Positions 50,501 through 62,610 of a stretch of DNA of 64,000 nucleotides are shown in pieces. The notes beneath the pieces were generated by a model that saw nothing but the letters and a program-made list of their open reading frames with translations, ran no database searches and was not told the DNA's origin. How positions within the stretch are numbered: position 1 is the first letter of the stretch; the number at the start of each line of letters is the position of its first letter. Source of the stretch: Membranipora membranacea (Eukaryota > Bryozoa > Gymnolaemata > Cheilostomatida > Membraniporidae); assembly GCA_914767715.1 (NCBI GenBank), contig OU612068.1, forward strand, positions 6,262,001 to 6,326,000, written 5' to 3'. A program made the position numbers and the translations under genes.

Positions 50501-53500
50501 GCGGGAATGAGAAAAGGTGTTATTAGGTTCAGCAAGACACATTAAAAAATCATACAATCATTTTTTGCAAATTCTAACAAGTTGTATACATATCAGAATT
50601 AATGACTTGAGAACTTACTCCACCACTTGGTGCTAAATGCAAACGGAGACTTGGGAACAATGTCAAGTCTTGACACTTGTACTCTGCTTGCAGTTGTTCC
50701 CTGAGGATTATAAACTCCTGACTTGAAGAGGGGAGACAAGTTCTTCATATTCATCTCACCATGTATAATATCCGGAACAGAATCTATTCCAGTAGAGTAG
50801 TCTATATGCAACAGACCGTCACTGAAAAATAAGGGCAATATTTTTTTTAACGAATGCTAGTGCTCTAGTGGACATCAGGGAACAAGCGTGGCGATCAGGT
50901 TGAAACTTATCATCGCTAAAATTCTTGTGATTCCCCTTCAACTCTTCTCTCTATTTTCACTTAATTTAGATAATCCTTAGACTTTTACTTTTATATCCAT
51001 TGATTCAGGAAATTTGATTTGTTTGTTAATGTTCTTTTAGCTAATGCCCCCTTAGATAAACTAAGATGTCTCGAATTATTAGAAAATAAAAAAAGGTTTC
51101 GGTAATGACTGTTTGGGTGGGTGGATGAGTTGGCAGGCTGGTTGATTCCCGGCCAAGCCAACCAACCAGTGCCGATGACATATTATGACAAACTCACCTG
51201 AATTGAGTTTGTTTGACTGTTTCTTCCGTTTGAGGAATCTCAACAGAAAACGTCTTTAGCTCTTTACCGTTGTTTAAGACCACATAGTCAAGAGATATGA
51301 GTTTAACTTCCTCATTGAGCTTTACATTACAGTAAAACTCCATTGTCTTCTGAGGAAATTTAGCAGAGAGCAAAAACTCTGCTACATTGCCCCTCCAACA
51401 GCTTAAAAAATTCAAAAGATATAATGCATATTATCTTCATAGTTTCTCTCTTGAACATTTTAAGACAAAGGAGGGATAAGTTATGATTTTAGTGTGAATT
51501 AGAAATAAAATGTGTTGAATGTAAAATTTTCAGAATTATCAGATATAAAAGGTCTCTACAAGCTGAGCTATATAGCAAGCCCTCCAAGACTGACACCACT
51601 GACTAAATAATTGAGGGCATCATCTTTGCCGTATTAAATGATACAAACATATATGGTTTATGTAGCATCCTAGATCATATTCACATACCTGACTGGTTTA
51701 CATCTCTGCTTAGCTGTACAATCATCCTTACATTGAGCCTGCAGACAGCAGTTCTGGCAGTACATGAGCCGGGGTGACCAGGCATTCCCGTCGTCTTCGC
51801 TGGTTATGGTACAATTAGTGTTCCTCTGTGCGATGATTCCATCAGCACACTCCTGGGAGCAAGTGTCACACTCGGTCTTAATGGCTTCACAACTGTGAAC
51901 AGATTGAATAATAGCAGGCATAATGAGATGAGAAAGTGAAACGTAAATCAAAAATGAAGGTCTCAATAAAAAGCTGCTAAATGAACCACCAAAATTTTTG
52001 GAATTTCCTTTTTAGCCACATATTTCCCTTACTCTATTAAATTTTTTTCTAATTCTCTTAGTCATTTCTTCTTAATAATGTATACACTTTGAAAGGATTA
52101 CTCCTCGAGGACAACGATAAAAATTAACACTTTATATTGATATGTTTTCACCGATAATGCCCCCCTGAAAACCTTATTGAAATAACACCTGAGATCATCA
52201 ACTTACGTTTGAGAGGGTTGTACATTTATTGATCCAGACTCTGTGAGATAACTATTCAGGTCAAACATGTCAGCCAGGGCATCAGGCTTAGAGCACACCA
52301 TACTCTTATTGAAGGGGTGCAGAGGTGCTAGTTTGCCAAATTCCCTGTAGGTTTTACACGGTATCCGAGGATTCACCTCACAACCTATTATGAACAGAGA
52401 TACTCAACTGGACGTATTTGTTGTGTTTGATAAAATACTCATGTCATTACAACAAGCTCTTACGACCAATGTTAATTTTTCCCTACCCAATGTCTTAGTG
52501 GTCAAATGGGTCACTGGTAGAGCAAGGAAAGAGGTTCCTGTAGATACATAGATAGAAAATCCAACATATTATTACTCAAATGATCTCGGGAAACTTGATA
52601 CACAGGATTTATATACAAAATTAGTATAAATTAAGTGAAAAACCACACAGAAATACAATCACTGGGCACTCATCATGTTGGTATCTGATACCTACCACAG
52701 TCATATCATTCACTTACCAGGGCAGTTTTTAGGCTTGGCAGCTGTGACTTCGTTATGTAAGACCGGCAGCAGTTCATATTGTATCGGCATCGGAAAGGGA
52801 CAGTGTAGTTGTGGTATAGATAGAGAGCCATCATTAGCCAGAAACTCATCATTATCATTAGAGTTAGTGTGAGTCACTGGTATCAGGGTTGGATAGAGGC
52901 TCACTGACTTCACAGACACCTAAAAATTTATGAAGGATAACATAAGATTACTAGATGGCAAGTAGACACTACCTATCTTCTGAAATTTACAGGGCCTTAG
53001 GAATTCCAAAGCTTCAAAAAAGTTCGAAGGCCAACCTTCCTGAGTGTTCCTGGCCTATGATGCCTTGTGCGAATCCTGTCAATTGGTCTTTTTGTATATC
53101 TTCTGTACACTATGGAGTGTGCAGGACCAATGGTGATAGATGAGATTTGTTACAAGAAAAAAGCTGATTCTCTGATTAGGAAAAAAAGAGGTCAGGCTGT
53201 CCCCAAAGAAGGTTGCAAGTTGCCCTAAATCCTTGTACTGAGGTTGTGATGCATGTAAGCTGAGTTGCTGCTTATAAATGAATATTTTACCCTTATATTG
53301 ATGCCGCTGCTTCTGACCAGCCCAGTAGTATACTGCTGACTCTTATGTGGTGTGTCCATGTGCCAGTTAGCTGACTGGGCATTCTGTCTGTTACTAGTCG
53401 ACTCTACTATCAGGTTACTACAAAGATAGATTTCACCCATCAATATCTGATATGAGTAAGATAGATAATTTAGATAATGGTTAGAAACGATTGTAGTTAG

Positions 53501-56500
53501 CTAATGGGTATCCCACAATGCATTTCCTGGAATTTCGCATCCCACAATGCATTTCCTGGAATTTCGCTGAGATCAGTTTAATGGTTATATTATCGAAATT
53601 GGCTTGATCTTCATAAAAATTGCCACATAGTACCATATCACCAATCAAACAAGTGTTTCATCCCATTTTGTGGTGATTTCATCATGTAAATTTCTAAGAT
53701 TACATCATAGTTGATCTGTTTTGTCTGGAAGATACAACTACCCATCATTATCATATTAAAATACATCAATATATATTGTTATATATTATTTCCACAGCCA
53801 TATATATTAACACTCTCTCACCCTGAAGCTGAAGGAGAGGGTAGACTGCTGAGTTTCATACACTGCCTGTTAGTGTGATTAGTACAAGGTTTATACTCAT
53901 ACTCGTCAGGCTGACAGGAAGGAGAGCACTTGTCACATCGAGTATTCGACATCAGGCTACAGTCAGCTGTGATGTACTGACCGTCAGCACACGACGTGTC
54001 ACATGGTGTACATTCTCTCATGGGACACGGACGTGACTCGTATGTACCTATCATAGAAATGGATTTTCATAGAGAGAGCTATTATCTAATGATAACATGG
54101 TCGGGAATCAGGGTCAGGAATTCAAAGATTCAGGGTTACGGTAACATGAGTAGTCCATTTATGGAAAAGAGGTTCAAGACAACTTATTTGTCTATTCGCA
54201 GAAAAAATAGATGAGAAATATATTATAGTAGTTGTTACAGTCAATAACACTCTGCATAGCATATTTAACAAAGTTACTCGGTACGTACAACATAAATGAT
54301 GCGGCATACAAAACCCACCCTCTCAATATATATAAATGAAAATGAGAAATAGATCTGCCTTACCAAGTGGGCAGATTGACTTAGTACAGATCACACATTT
54401 TTGCGTAGCCGGGTCCCTCCAGTAATCCAGACTACATGTACATTCATATCCTCCTATTATGTTAGTACAAGTCTCTTCACTTGAACAGGGCAGGTATAAG
54501 CAGTCACTTCGATCTGTAAGTTAGTAACAATAAGACAAACTACAGCAATAGTAAGAAATGTAATGGTCTAAACACATTGAGAGGTTGCAACATCAGCTGA
54601 TCCTCAATGAGTTTTTATATACACATCAATCCTCTGAGGATCAGCTGAGGCTTATATATTAGTAATGTGATGTCATGCAAACCGCCCTGTACTCTGAGGT
54701 TGCAACCGCTGATCAAACCTCTGAGGATCAGCTGAGGCTGCTGTCAGCATATATGTTAACAATGATGACGTTGTGCAGACCTCTGAGGTTGCAACCTCTC
54801 AAGTGTGTTTTGACCATTAACTTTAAATTTGTTTCCCTGAGTGGGAGGTGGACGTATGCGTCGGTGCTTACAAAACTCAACCTCTCCACCAACAACAGGC
54901 TTGGAACACATGATGTACGGGTCCACAACAATTTTTGAGCTCTTGATAATTAAACACGTGAATACATTCATGTCTCCAGTTTTACTAATGAATAAAAAAT
55001 TGAAGCTCTCATCTTATCAAAAAGGGATTACAAATTTTGATTGTGATTGACATGGTTCTTATGGGCCGGTATGTGGTACTACGTGACATGCTCAGCTTGT
55101 GATGCTGTCGGGTGGTATACTTACGTCTCATCATCCGGCCACCACCTTGTCTCATTAATACAAAGTTACCTATCAACATCATATATGGCAAGAAATGTAC
55201 CGAGCTAGACCTGCCACTCATTATTTGAATCCAAATCCTTTTAAATTCAGCAGATCCAATCTCTAAGTCACACATAATTCATCCCCTTTCCCAGCCTCAT
55301 CTCAATTAGCCTCAGCCAAATTGTTCACTACTGATAATGCAAAACTCAATGAGTATTAAAATGAACTAACTTTCTAGTGTCAGTTTTAACAATATTGGGG
55401 ATGCAATAGAAAAGGGTTTCATACTGCGAAGGCCGAAGGCCTCTTTCATCGTTGACATAAACCTATCTGTCATTCCTCCATCCATCCATGACTCTCTATC
55501 TGAGACATACCTGTACACTTGGTCTCCCCAAACAGTACATATCCCTGAGTACAGGAGCATATACCAGTCTTCCTGTTACATCCATGCTCACATATCTTAT
55601 CATCAGTGCAAAGATTGCTGCCTAAGTCTGTCACTATTGGATCTGCTGCTTCTATAAATGGATAAAGGTAAAGTTGCAATTTAAAGGAGCAACACGCAAT
55701 CCACATGTTTTGTAGAATTTCAGTCATTGACAGGTCAATGAAGGAATACCTGTGAATTGTATCGCTCATATATTTAAACCTATCCTATAGATTGGATGAT
55801 AGGATTCTACAACTAATTTTTCGAACGGTAAAGAAATGCCATCCCATTTATTGAAACAAAACAATTTAGTTTGTGCTTCATATATCATTGAATTCCATTC
55901 ATTAATATTATATATTATGTTATGACGAGCTAAAACCAGGTCTTCCTTACATTTTGGTTTACAACTGAGAAAGTAAATATTCATGTATGAAAATAAGCTG
56001 AATATAAATTGAAATTGCAGAACTTAAGCAAACTGATAAAATAGAAGCCGCTGTACATTGCCAGCAGCACGCGTTGACGATGACAAACATCAGAAAATAA
56101 TAAAATGCAAGAGAATTGTGAGTGTAACACTTTAAATTGTTAAATAATAATTGAGAGTGAAGCGTTGTAAAGCTTTGAGAAGTCTGTTGTTGTCCTACCT
56201 CGGCTTACAGACTTTCCATACGGATTTTGTATATCTGAGTGAATTATATGACACGGCAGTTCAGCTGCATTCAATATCATTGAAAACATATCAAACACAC
56301 TCTTTCTCGAGTCAAATAACATGGTCTATAAATGAAACACTGTATCAACATGACGTGTGTGTATGCAACGGTTTAGCCTGTCTTGACAAGCTTTGTTATG
56401 GATAGTGGGAACAATTCCCTCAATGACAAAGCTTGTCATAATAGGCTAGCAACAGTTGTAACCACCAACAGTTATGGTTCTTTTACTTTATATTGTTCTC

Positions 56501-59500
56501 TCGTTTTTACAAAAAATCCGAATCGTCACATACCGAACAGATGAAATTTGGTGCTCTCAGGTTTTCTGCTGATATCGAGTTCTATCCTGGAGGAGTCGTT
56601 GATGTAGAAGCTAACCTCACTCACAAAGTTATCAGGCAGGAATATAACAATGTTAACTTGAGTGAGGTTAGATATGATACCGTATACTCCTGTACACACA
56701 CTGAGCACCGCTAGTGACATCACCACTGCTGTAGTCAATCTATCAAACATAGTAAAGATTTAAATTTAAACCACCTGTTATGGCTTGGCATAAAAAAACC
56801 ATTTAATATCGTGGTATGACTTACTACCTGACACACTGTTAGCAAAGCCATTGATGTTAGCAGATTGTACATAGTGATACATACATTAATTCCTTTATAG
56901 ATAGATACACCATATTATTTGACAATATCATTTTCTAGGAAAGAAAGCAACAGAGAAAGATATTCACAATGAAAATAAACTCCAAAGAGTCCAAGATACA
57001 GAGTCCAGCCCAAAATCACAGGAAGTAGACAGCTCTGTGACATTCAGTTTATAAGTCCATAAACTTACCTGCTGACTGATGGTTTTCCTCCTCCACCACC
57101 TCCTCCTCTCTGACTGCTACTGCTGCCGTTACTCGGTTTGCTGCCGGGCTTGGCAGCAGTAGGTGGAGGCGGTACAACGCTAGCTCCTGCAGTGTTTGCC
57201 AAAGCGTGTCCATTCACTGCAACACCCGTCTCGTACCCATCATCGTGCGGAGACTCAGGCTTTGCTGGTTCTCGAGCTGTCATATCACTGTATTAGATCA
57301 TCAAAAAATGATTAACAATTAATATCTACATTGAGTTTTTAGTTTTGAGTTTTTCTGTTGCAGCACAAGACAGCTTATGACTGTTTTGTCAAAACTGAGA
57401 GGTCTGACGATGGTGTGACTCCTCTGGAAACTTCAAAAGTTGAATGATTGAACATGTTTATATTGTTTGTAATTGCCTACTCGTTATCTTTCCCTGTCTG
57501 TATGTGCATGACATGTGATAGTAAAGAGCTATGTGTGTGTGTGATTTTAGCATGTGATTCTCAGCCTTCATATTGAACAGTCTAAGCTACGCTATGTGAG
57601 ACAGTGATAAGAAGACACCTACAACTAGCAGGTGTTGATCTGTACAAGCTTAAAACTGTTCTCCAACAACTCCAACTAACCGAAAGGTCAGTGGGTGGTT
57701 GATGCAGGTTCATCATGAGCATTATTGTTGAAACTCTCGTCTGGGTTTGAGACATTGTGCAGGTGTCCAAGTGATAAGATTTTACCCCTTAAAGAGATTC
57801 AAGTCCTTTTGTCCAAGGTTTCGGAAAATAGAAAAGTCATGGGAACAGATGGTTGTGTGGGATCAACACCTCTAGTAGTATGGGTAGAATGAGGCTAGAA
57901 GACTATAGGTGCAGCACATGGTAGCTACTATAGAAATGACAGTGTCTTACGAGTTAACTGAATCAGTGTCCACCCCGCTAGCACCGCTGTAAATTGTTCA
58001 AGCATGTGAATCAACTCTTATCTAGTCATTTATTGTGATAAAGCTGCCATATTAGAGGTATAGCAAGCTCTCACTAACAGGCAGAGACAGTATGGAAACA
58101 AACCATATTTTCTACCACCGAAACCAATCTAGCATAAGGGTATTTTATGTGTTCATCCAGCCATAATCCACCGGCAAACCCCAGATCTGTTGACTATGCG
58201 GGTGATGCAATCACTATCAAACAAGGCATTTGGTTGAATTGAAGCATTTAACATGTGCACCGCCAAACAAACCAAACTATCTTGGGTTTTCAGGGTCCCT
58301 TGAAATTGATTTTAAATCAGATGTACTATGACCCACACAACATTGAAAACCCAGGACTTTGTGAGGATCTTCAGTGATCGGAGAGAGCAAAAGGATTTTA
58401 GATTATGTGAGATATTGTGAAAAGACTTGCCATGCTGTTAACTGATAGAACCCCTTGGCATCTCTGGAAATTAGACAATAATTAACTCTGAATAGGTTAG
58501 ATTGTAATTTAAATAGTCAGAACAATCTAGTCCCTTGAAATGGGGGAAAAGGAGTGTTATATACAGACAGCATCATTGCTCAGACAAACGCTCATAATTA
58601 ACATAAACAAGAATGATACTTTTAAAGCAAAGTGTTGGAATTATCTGCCCTTTGATGCTACGAGGACAACTCTGAACATAAAATATCGGAACCTAAATAG
58701 GTTACATAACTTTAGGCTGACGGTGACATTGAGCATTGTCTGGTCTAACAAACAATCTGTTCCCAAATATAACAAGCTGATAATAATAATTATGCTTTTC
58801 TTGATATGGTGATGTAAAATCAAGAATAGCGAAATTTACCTCATCACAATGCTGGGAAATCAGAAATGTTAGGAAAATAGAATATGACAGTACAATACAG
58901 AACATGCATCTATGATCTTTCGGTCAACATCACCCAACTTACGAAAAAACAAGAGCTTAGGTAGAACATCTCATATAAATTTCCATGCTGTCTTCAGCCA
59001 GCGAGGGCGAGACCTTCCATTTGTGTCATAATAGTCAGACACATTACAAATTTAAGTCTGGGAACTCGATCAACCAAAGAACAAGCATGGAACCATAGAT
59101 TTCAGTCTCTTACTACTCTGTAACTCGGTGTAGTAAAGGCTTACCTGTTTACTGAGTCCATTGCGTTATGTATGGCCTCCCTGACATCCTCTAGATTACC
59201 GGACACATCTTTATCTGAGTCGTCGGTACCTAACAATGGTTCGTCTAGAGGTGGTGGCCATATTGGCTCCTGCAAACATCAACAAGTATATTTTATAATG
59301 TACAAGTATATATACACTTCTTAGCAATAAATATAACCGCATTCAAATACATTTTTCAAACAATACGTAAAGAAACAAAAAAAGAAAAACTACAGTTGAT
59401 AGGTAATGAGTATTTCTAAATCCATCGTCAAGCTCTGGCAGTATCCTCTTGCCAATCCACTAGTAATGCTTTTGATCCCAGAAGAACATCATGTGCCCTA

Positions 59501-62500
59501 CTGGCGCACTGTATGCCAGGTTCCAAGTCGGCCAGCCAAACAAAATTCACCAACAAACCCCAGAGAATATGCTAGGTGATGTTAAACGGAATATTATACC
59601 TCATTTTAGCTAATGTGTTGGCCTTGATTGGTCCGTTGGATCTCTTCTGCAAATTCAACCAATCAGAATCAACACATATAACTTCCAATGAAAAGTGTCA
59701 TCGTTATGTAATCTTACCTCTTGTTTCTCATCATCTGTACTGAGTGTCCAGCCATTGAGTACAGAAGTGGTTGGAGGGGGTAGTGCTCCCTCCCCTGTGT
59801 CATATTCACCATCCCATTCCATGTCATCAAGGCTATGATCACGGCGCCGGTTCATCAGTGCTGCTCTATTCCTATTCCTAAAATGAGGGGAATAAAGACC
59901 ATTGACTTTAGATAAAATTGCCACATTTGAGCTAGTTCATGTGACTATACCTTGGTCTGTAAAGCTGTGTCCACTGATCGGTTGATAATGAAATGCCACT
60001 AGCAGCTTCAGCATATGTACTACACTTTTGGGTATGCGACCCCAAGTTCTTAATACGTATTTAGTGCATTCGTAAAATAAAAGATTTTCTGAAAAAAATG
60101 ACTAAAGGGTAGTCCATAAAAAACTGAAGTGATTAATAGCAATTTGTCTAAAAAATAAATCCAAAATACGGATTTATTTCTTTGTAAGGTGTGTCGGGAA
60201 CATATATTAACATCAGACGTAGGGAGGGGTTCCATCAAGGAGCTTAAGGTGCTCAAATACAAAACAGGTTTGTGTGTTTTTTCTTTCATGATAGTTGACA
60301 CTTGATTTTAGAAAAGTCTGATCCCGATTGTAGAAAATACAGAATGGCAGATACAATAAGGAAACCGGTTGGTTGACTGCAACAATTACACAATTCACAC
60401 ATGCACTCAGACTTTTGTTCAGCCAAGCTAATTAGCCAACCATGATGGTAATTGAAAAATCATGATTTGGAACACAAGCAACTTCACAAAGTTTACAAAT
60501 AAAGTATAACAGAGATGCCTAGCAGTGTAGCTACTGGAGGACAACTCCTAATGAACATCAGAGTTTAATTTTTACATGCAGAAAGTTGAAAGTTACCTCA
60601 TATGCATACGATGCATCCATTCATATATATCACTATTAAAACATGCAGCCCCAAAATAATCACAAACATAACGTAGCCCACAATCAGCTTGATTGGTATC
60701 TACCAAGATCTTATCTTCATAGTTGCCACCAGACAGGCAACTCTACCAATCATCTCAAAATTTCCAGCGAAGATTACACGATGTATTCAGATCATTATGA
60801 AACTCTTTTTTGTTTTTTTTCAACTTTAATACAACCTTTTTTGATTAAATGAAGTGTTATATTGTGATGATGGTTACAAACTTACTTTGAAGGTTGATAT
60901 TCATTCCCACTGGAGAACCCAGCATCACCTGATGTGACGTCAAAGTCAGAATACTGTTGTTGTCGTCTAGTCGGAGCTATCAAATACATTGAATAAGAAA
61001 ATTAAAATCTCACATCAACTTTGGAGTTATGCCCTCATGTTTTGGAATTTCCCAATACGTATCTCAGATATAAAAAATTAGCCCTATCCTTATATTTGTA
61101 TTTGCCAAGAGTTTGTATACACAAATTGGTCATGAGCAATCAGTTTCAGAACCAGCAACACTGTAGTACCACTTCATTTTTTGTTGACAGGCACCAAATG
61201 TAAGCAAAGTTTCCATACATTTTCATTGTGCATATCTGATTTACACTTCTTTGTTCAATCTCATCCGCTTTTGTACATAACCTTATTTTTTGTAAGTATA
61301 ACATTGAGTAAATTCTGAGACAATTCTCCATAACGTATAGGTGACGATATGCAAAGACGGGAACAAGACTGTACACGGGGTTCAAACACACAGAGGTTGA
61401 AATCGTTATGTTAAAACTCGAATACCCAATGGTTAGTCAATTCGATGATTTTGGATTCAGATCTTACATCTAGCTATATACAGTCAGGCCGCAACTGATA
61501 TTAAACAACAGGATAAGAAACTGACAGTCATAAAGATTACAACAGCAGCTGCACCTTTGCCCTTGACCTCAGAATGTCCTTGACATTTCTCAATGTCAGA
61601 GGCACTAGAGGTTTCCATCACCTCAGGGATAGTTTCTGGTGTATTTGATGCTATCAATCAATCAATTTGTGGCTGAGATATTGTTGTCTGTATCCAAATG
61701 ATTGCATGCGTGCATAAAAATAACATGGAGGAAATAAGCCTTGTCGCGCGACTATTTAGGCAAGGTACCCCTCAAACAAAGAAATGTAGCTGCTTGACAA
61801 GGCCAGGAGGAAATGCTATGAAGTTTTGCAATCATAATATGGGTTGTGGTGAGGAAGGAAGATGGTAAGTCTGACATAATTTGGCTCTGCATTATGCTAT
61901 GTAGCTGGGATACATATCAAAGGGAAGAGCTTGCATAACGCACCACATCAGGGCCCAGTAAATGGACTTCCATTCAGGAGCAGTCATAAAAGTACTCTGG
62001 CTTTCTATTATCGTTTCAAAACTTTTCCAGCAGGCAGTCTTTGTTTTGACTCACTCACCATGACCTTTCCTCCATGAAGCTTTCCTTTTTGTCCAGTTAT
62101 CGTCTAAACTAGATAAGTCTTCACTAGATGAGATATCTCTGGACTTCTGAGCTGTTCTGTACCTTTGTCTGCGGTGTGACTACAAACATCCCAGACAATA
62201 ACTTACCTTTATAAATTGTTTGGTGTCGGCGAAAATTTCGATGTAAGAGTAAGACTTAATTAAGAGCCATTTTCTTCTTAGTATGTAGTAGCATATGACT
62301 GCGCAAATTATATAAAACTGTACATGTAAATCATGAGTGCTATCAGGTTGACAGTTGTCTGCACAATTTCATATGGTGAGCAACTTCTAATATGATTGGA
62401 TTTACATCCTTAAAATAAATGATAAGAGATGTACCCTTCCAGTGTTGTGTTCGCTGTTGGAATCCCTAACAGATAACTCTATTGGTTTGTTTATGTCTCC

Positions 62501-62610
62501 ATTGCTTAGTAACTGAGGACTACGATTATCATCATCTGTCTGATCACCATCCACCTCCTGCTTACTACTTCCTGAGTTGAACTGTGTCATCCCTTGAGCA
62601 TTGGTCTCCT
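41794..62610 (-). CDS. Giant multi-pass EGF/Cys-rich membrane protein (unrecognised family)
   Basis: Thirty-five exons join on the minus strand; 33 of 34 junctions agree in phase. Together they encode about 1,830 residues with the start missing to the right. The order is: cytoplasmic low-complexity region (about 340 residues), anchor TM1, EGF-like and TNFR-like Cys-rich modules, an extended Cys-rich and beta-rich ectodomain, TM2 and TM3, a long helical/coiled-coil loop, TM4 and TM5, a loop with N-glycosylation sequons, TM6, and an acidic tail ending ELLPNNLT. The only phase conflict is between exons 44605-44805 and 43734-43913, where a small exon is probably missed. The overall plan (ectodomain plus hydrophobic helices separated by long helical loops) recalls prominin- or fusogen-like proteins, but no sequence signature supports either. 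Function is unknown; a cell-surface adhesion, signalling or membrane-remodelling role is conjecture. Confidence 0.85.
47909..53417 (-). other. Giant gene: Cys-rich and beta-rich ectodomain exons
   Basis: Exons 53291-53417, 52718-52919, 52207-52384, 51689-51892, 51198-51401, 50619-50821, 50323-50352, 49543-49666, 48897-49060, 48373-48510 and 47909-48031. Exon 51689-51892 is densely cysteinyl (CDTCSQECADG, YCQNCCLQAQCKDDC) and is followed by SCWRGNVAEF and FYCNVKLN. Later exons have alternating hydrophobic strands, as in Ig- or filamin-like folds (RFSVPVTVSVIKKLY, YFTLRIWELNKSTPL, FRIEIIYEDGRRHFI). The 30-base exon at 50323-50352 encodes DCLVNMTQN with a sequon. I recognise no named domain family. 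Confidence 0.8.
49971..50037. repeat. Short hairpin element in giant-gene intron
   Basis: TTGACTCTTAGTGGTTGTTT (49971-49990) and CAACCAACCACTAAGAGCCAA (about 50017-50037) are inverted arms with two mismatches around a G-rich loop. Probably a minimal MITE. Confidence 0.75.
53511..53567. repeat. 29-base tandem duplication
   Basis: Two adjacent copies of TCCCACAATGCATTTCCTGG plus aatttcgca, lying in an intron of the giant gene. The word TATCCCACAATGCA also appears at about 30739-30752, so the unit may be part of a dispersed repeat. Confidence 0.85.
54575..54800. repeat. 88-89-base repeat block
   Basis: CCTCTGAGGATCAGCTGAGG occurs at 54631-54650 and 54719-54738. CTCTGAGGTTGCAACC occurs at 54692-54707 and 54781-54796, with a related GAGGTTGCAAC near 54581. 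The TCAGCTGA and CCTCTGAGG cores are palindromic. The block lies in a giant-gene intron. Confidence 0.85.
56376..56446. mobile_element. TA-flanked MITE (family 1, copy 2)
   Basis: GCCTGTCTTGACAAGCTTTG (56376) and its near-complement ACAAAGCTTGTCATAATAGGC (ending 56446) are flanked by TA on both sides. The element is only 71 bases long and shares its termini with 6642-6849. It lies between giant-gene exons. Confidence 0.85.
57069..62610 (-). other. Giant gene: N-terminal cytoplasmic exons
   Basis: Exons 62435-62610, 62059-62179, 61555-61650, 60886-60976, 59718-59877, 59145-59269, 57951-57986 and 57069-57287. The encoded region is polar and probably disordered. It is Ser/Asp-rich (SRDISSSEDLSSLDDNW), basic in places (RNRNRAALMNRRRDHS), carries a Pro-rich acidic stretch (EPIWPPPLDEPLLGTDDS) and ends in a Gly run (RGGGGGGG). 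It lies on the inner side of the first membrane helix, so I read it as a cytoplasmic signalling or sorting tail. The first visible exon needs an upstream exon ending after one base of a codon; none was found before the window ends. Confidence 0.75.

Larger units (their letters stand above)
53822..56739 (-). other. Giant gene: membrane anchor, EGF and TNFR-like modules
   Basis: Exon 56534-56739 encodes the hydrophobic anchor (TAVVMSLAVLSVCTGVYG) and the start of the ectodomain with an NDSS sequon. Exon 55511-55651 is one EGF-like module (CTDDKICEHGCNRKTGICSC, then GYVLFGETKC). Exon 54364-54513 is a second one (CLYLPCSSEETCTN, GGYECTCS). Exon 53822-54047 has the CxxCxxxCxxGQYI and CxxxxNTRCDKC pattern of TNF-receptor Cys-rich repeats. 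These exons meet each other at phase 1, the usual arrangement for extracellular modules. Confidence 0.85.
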
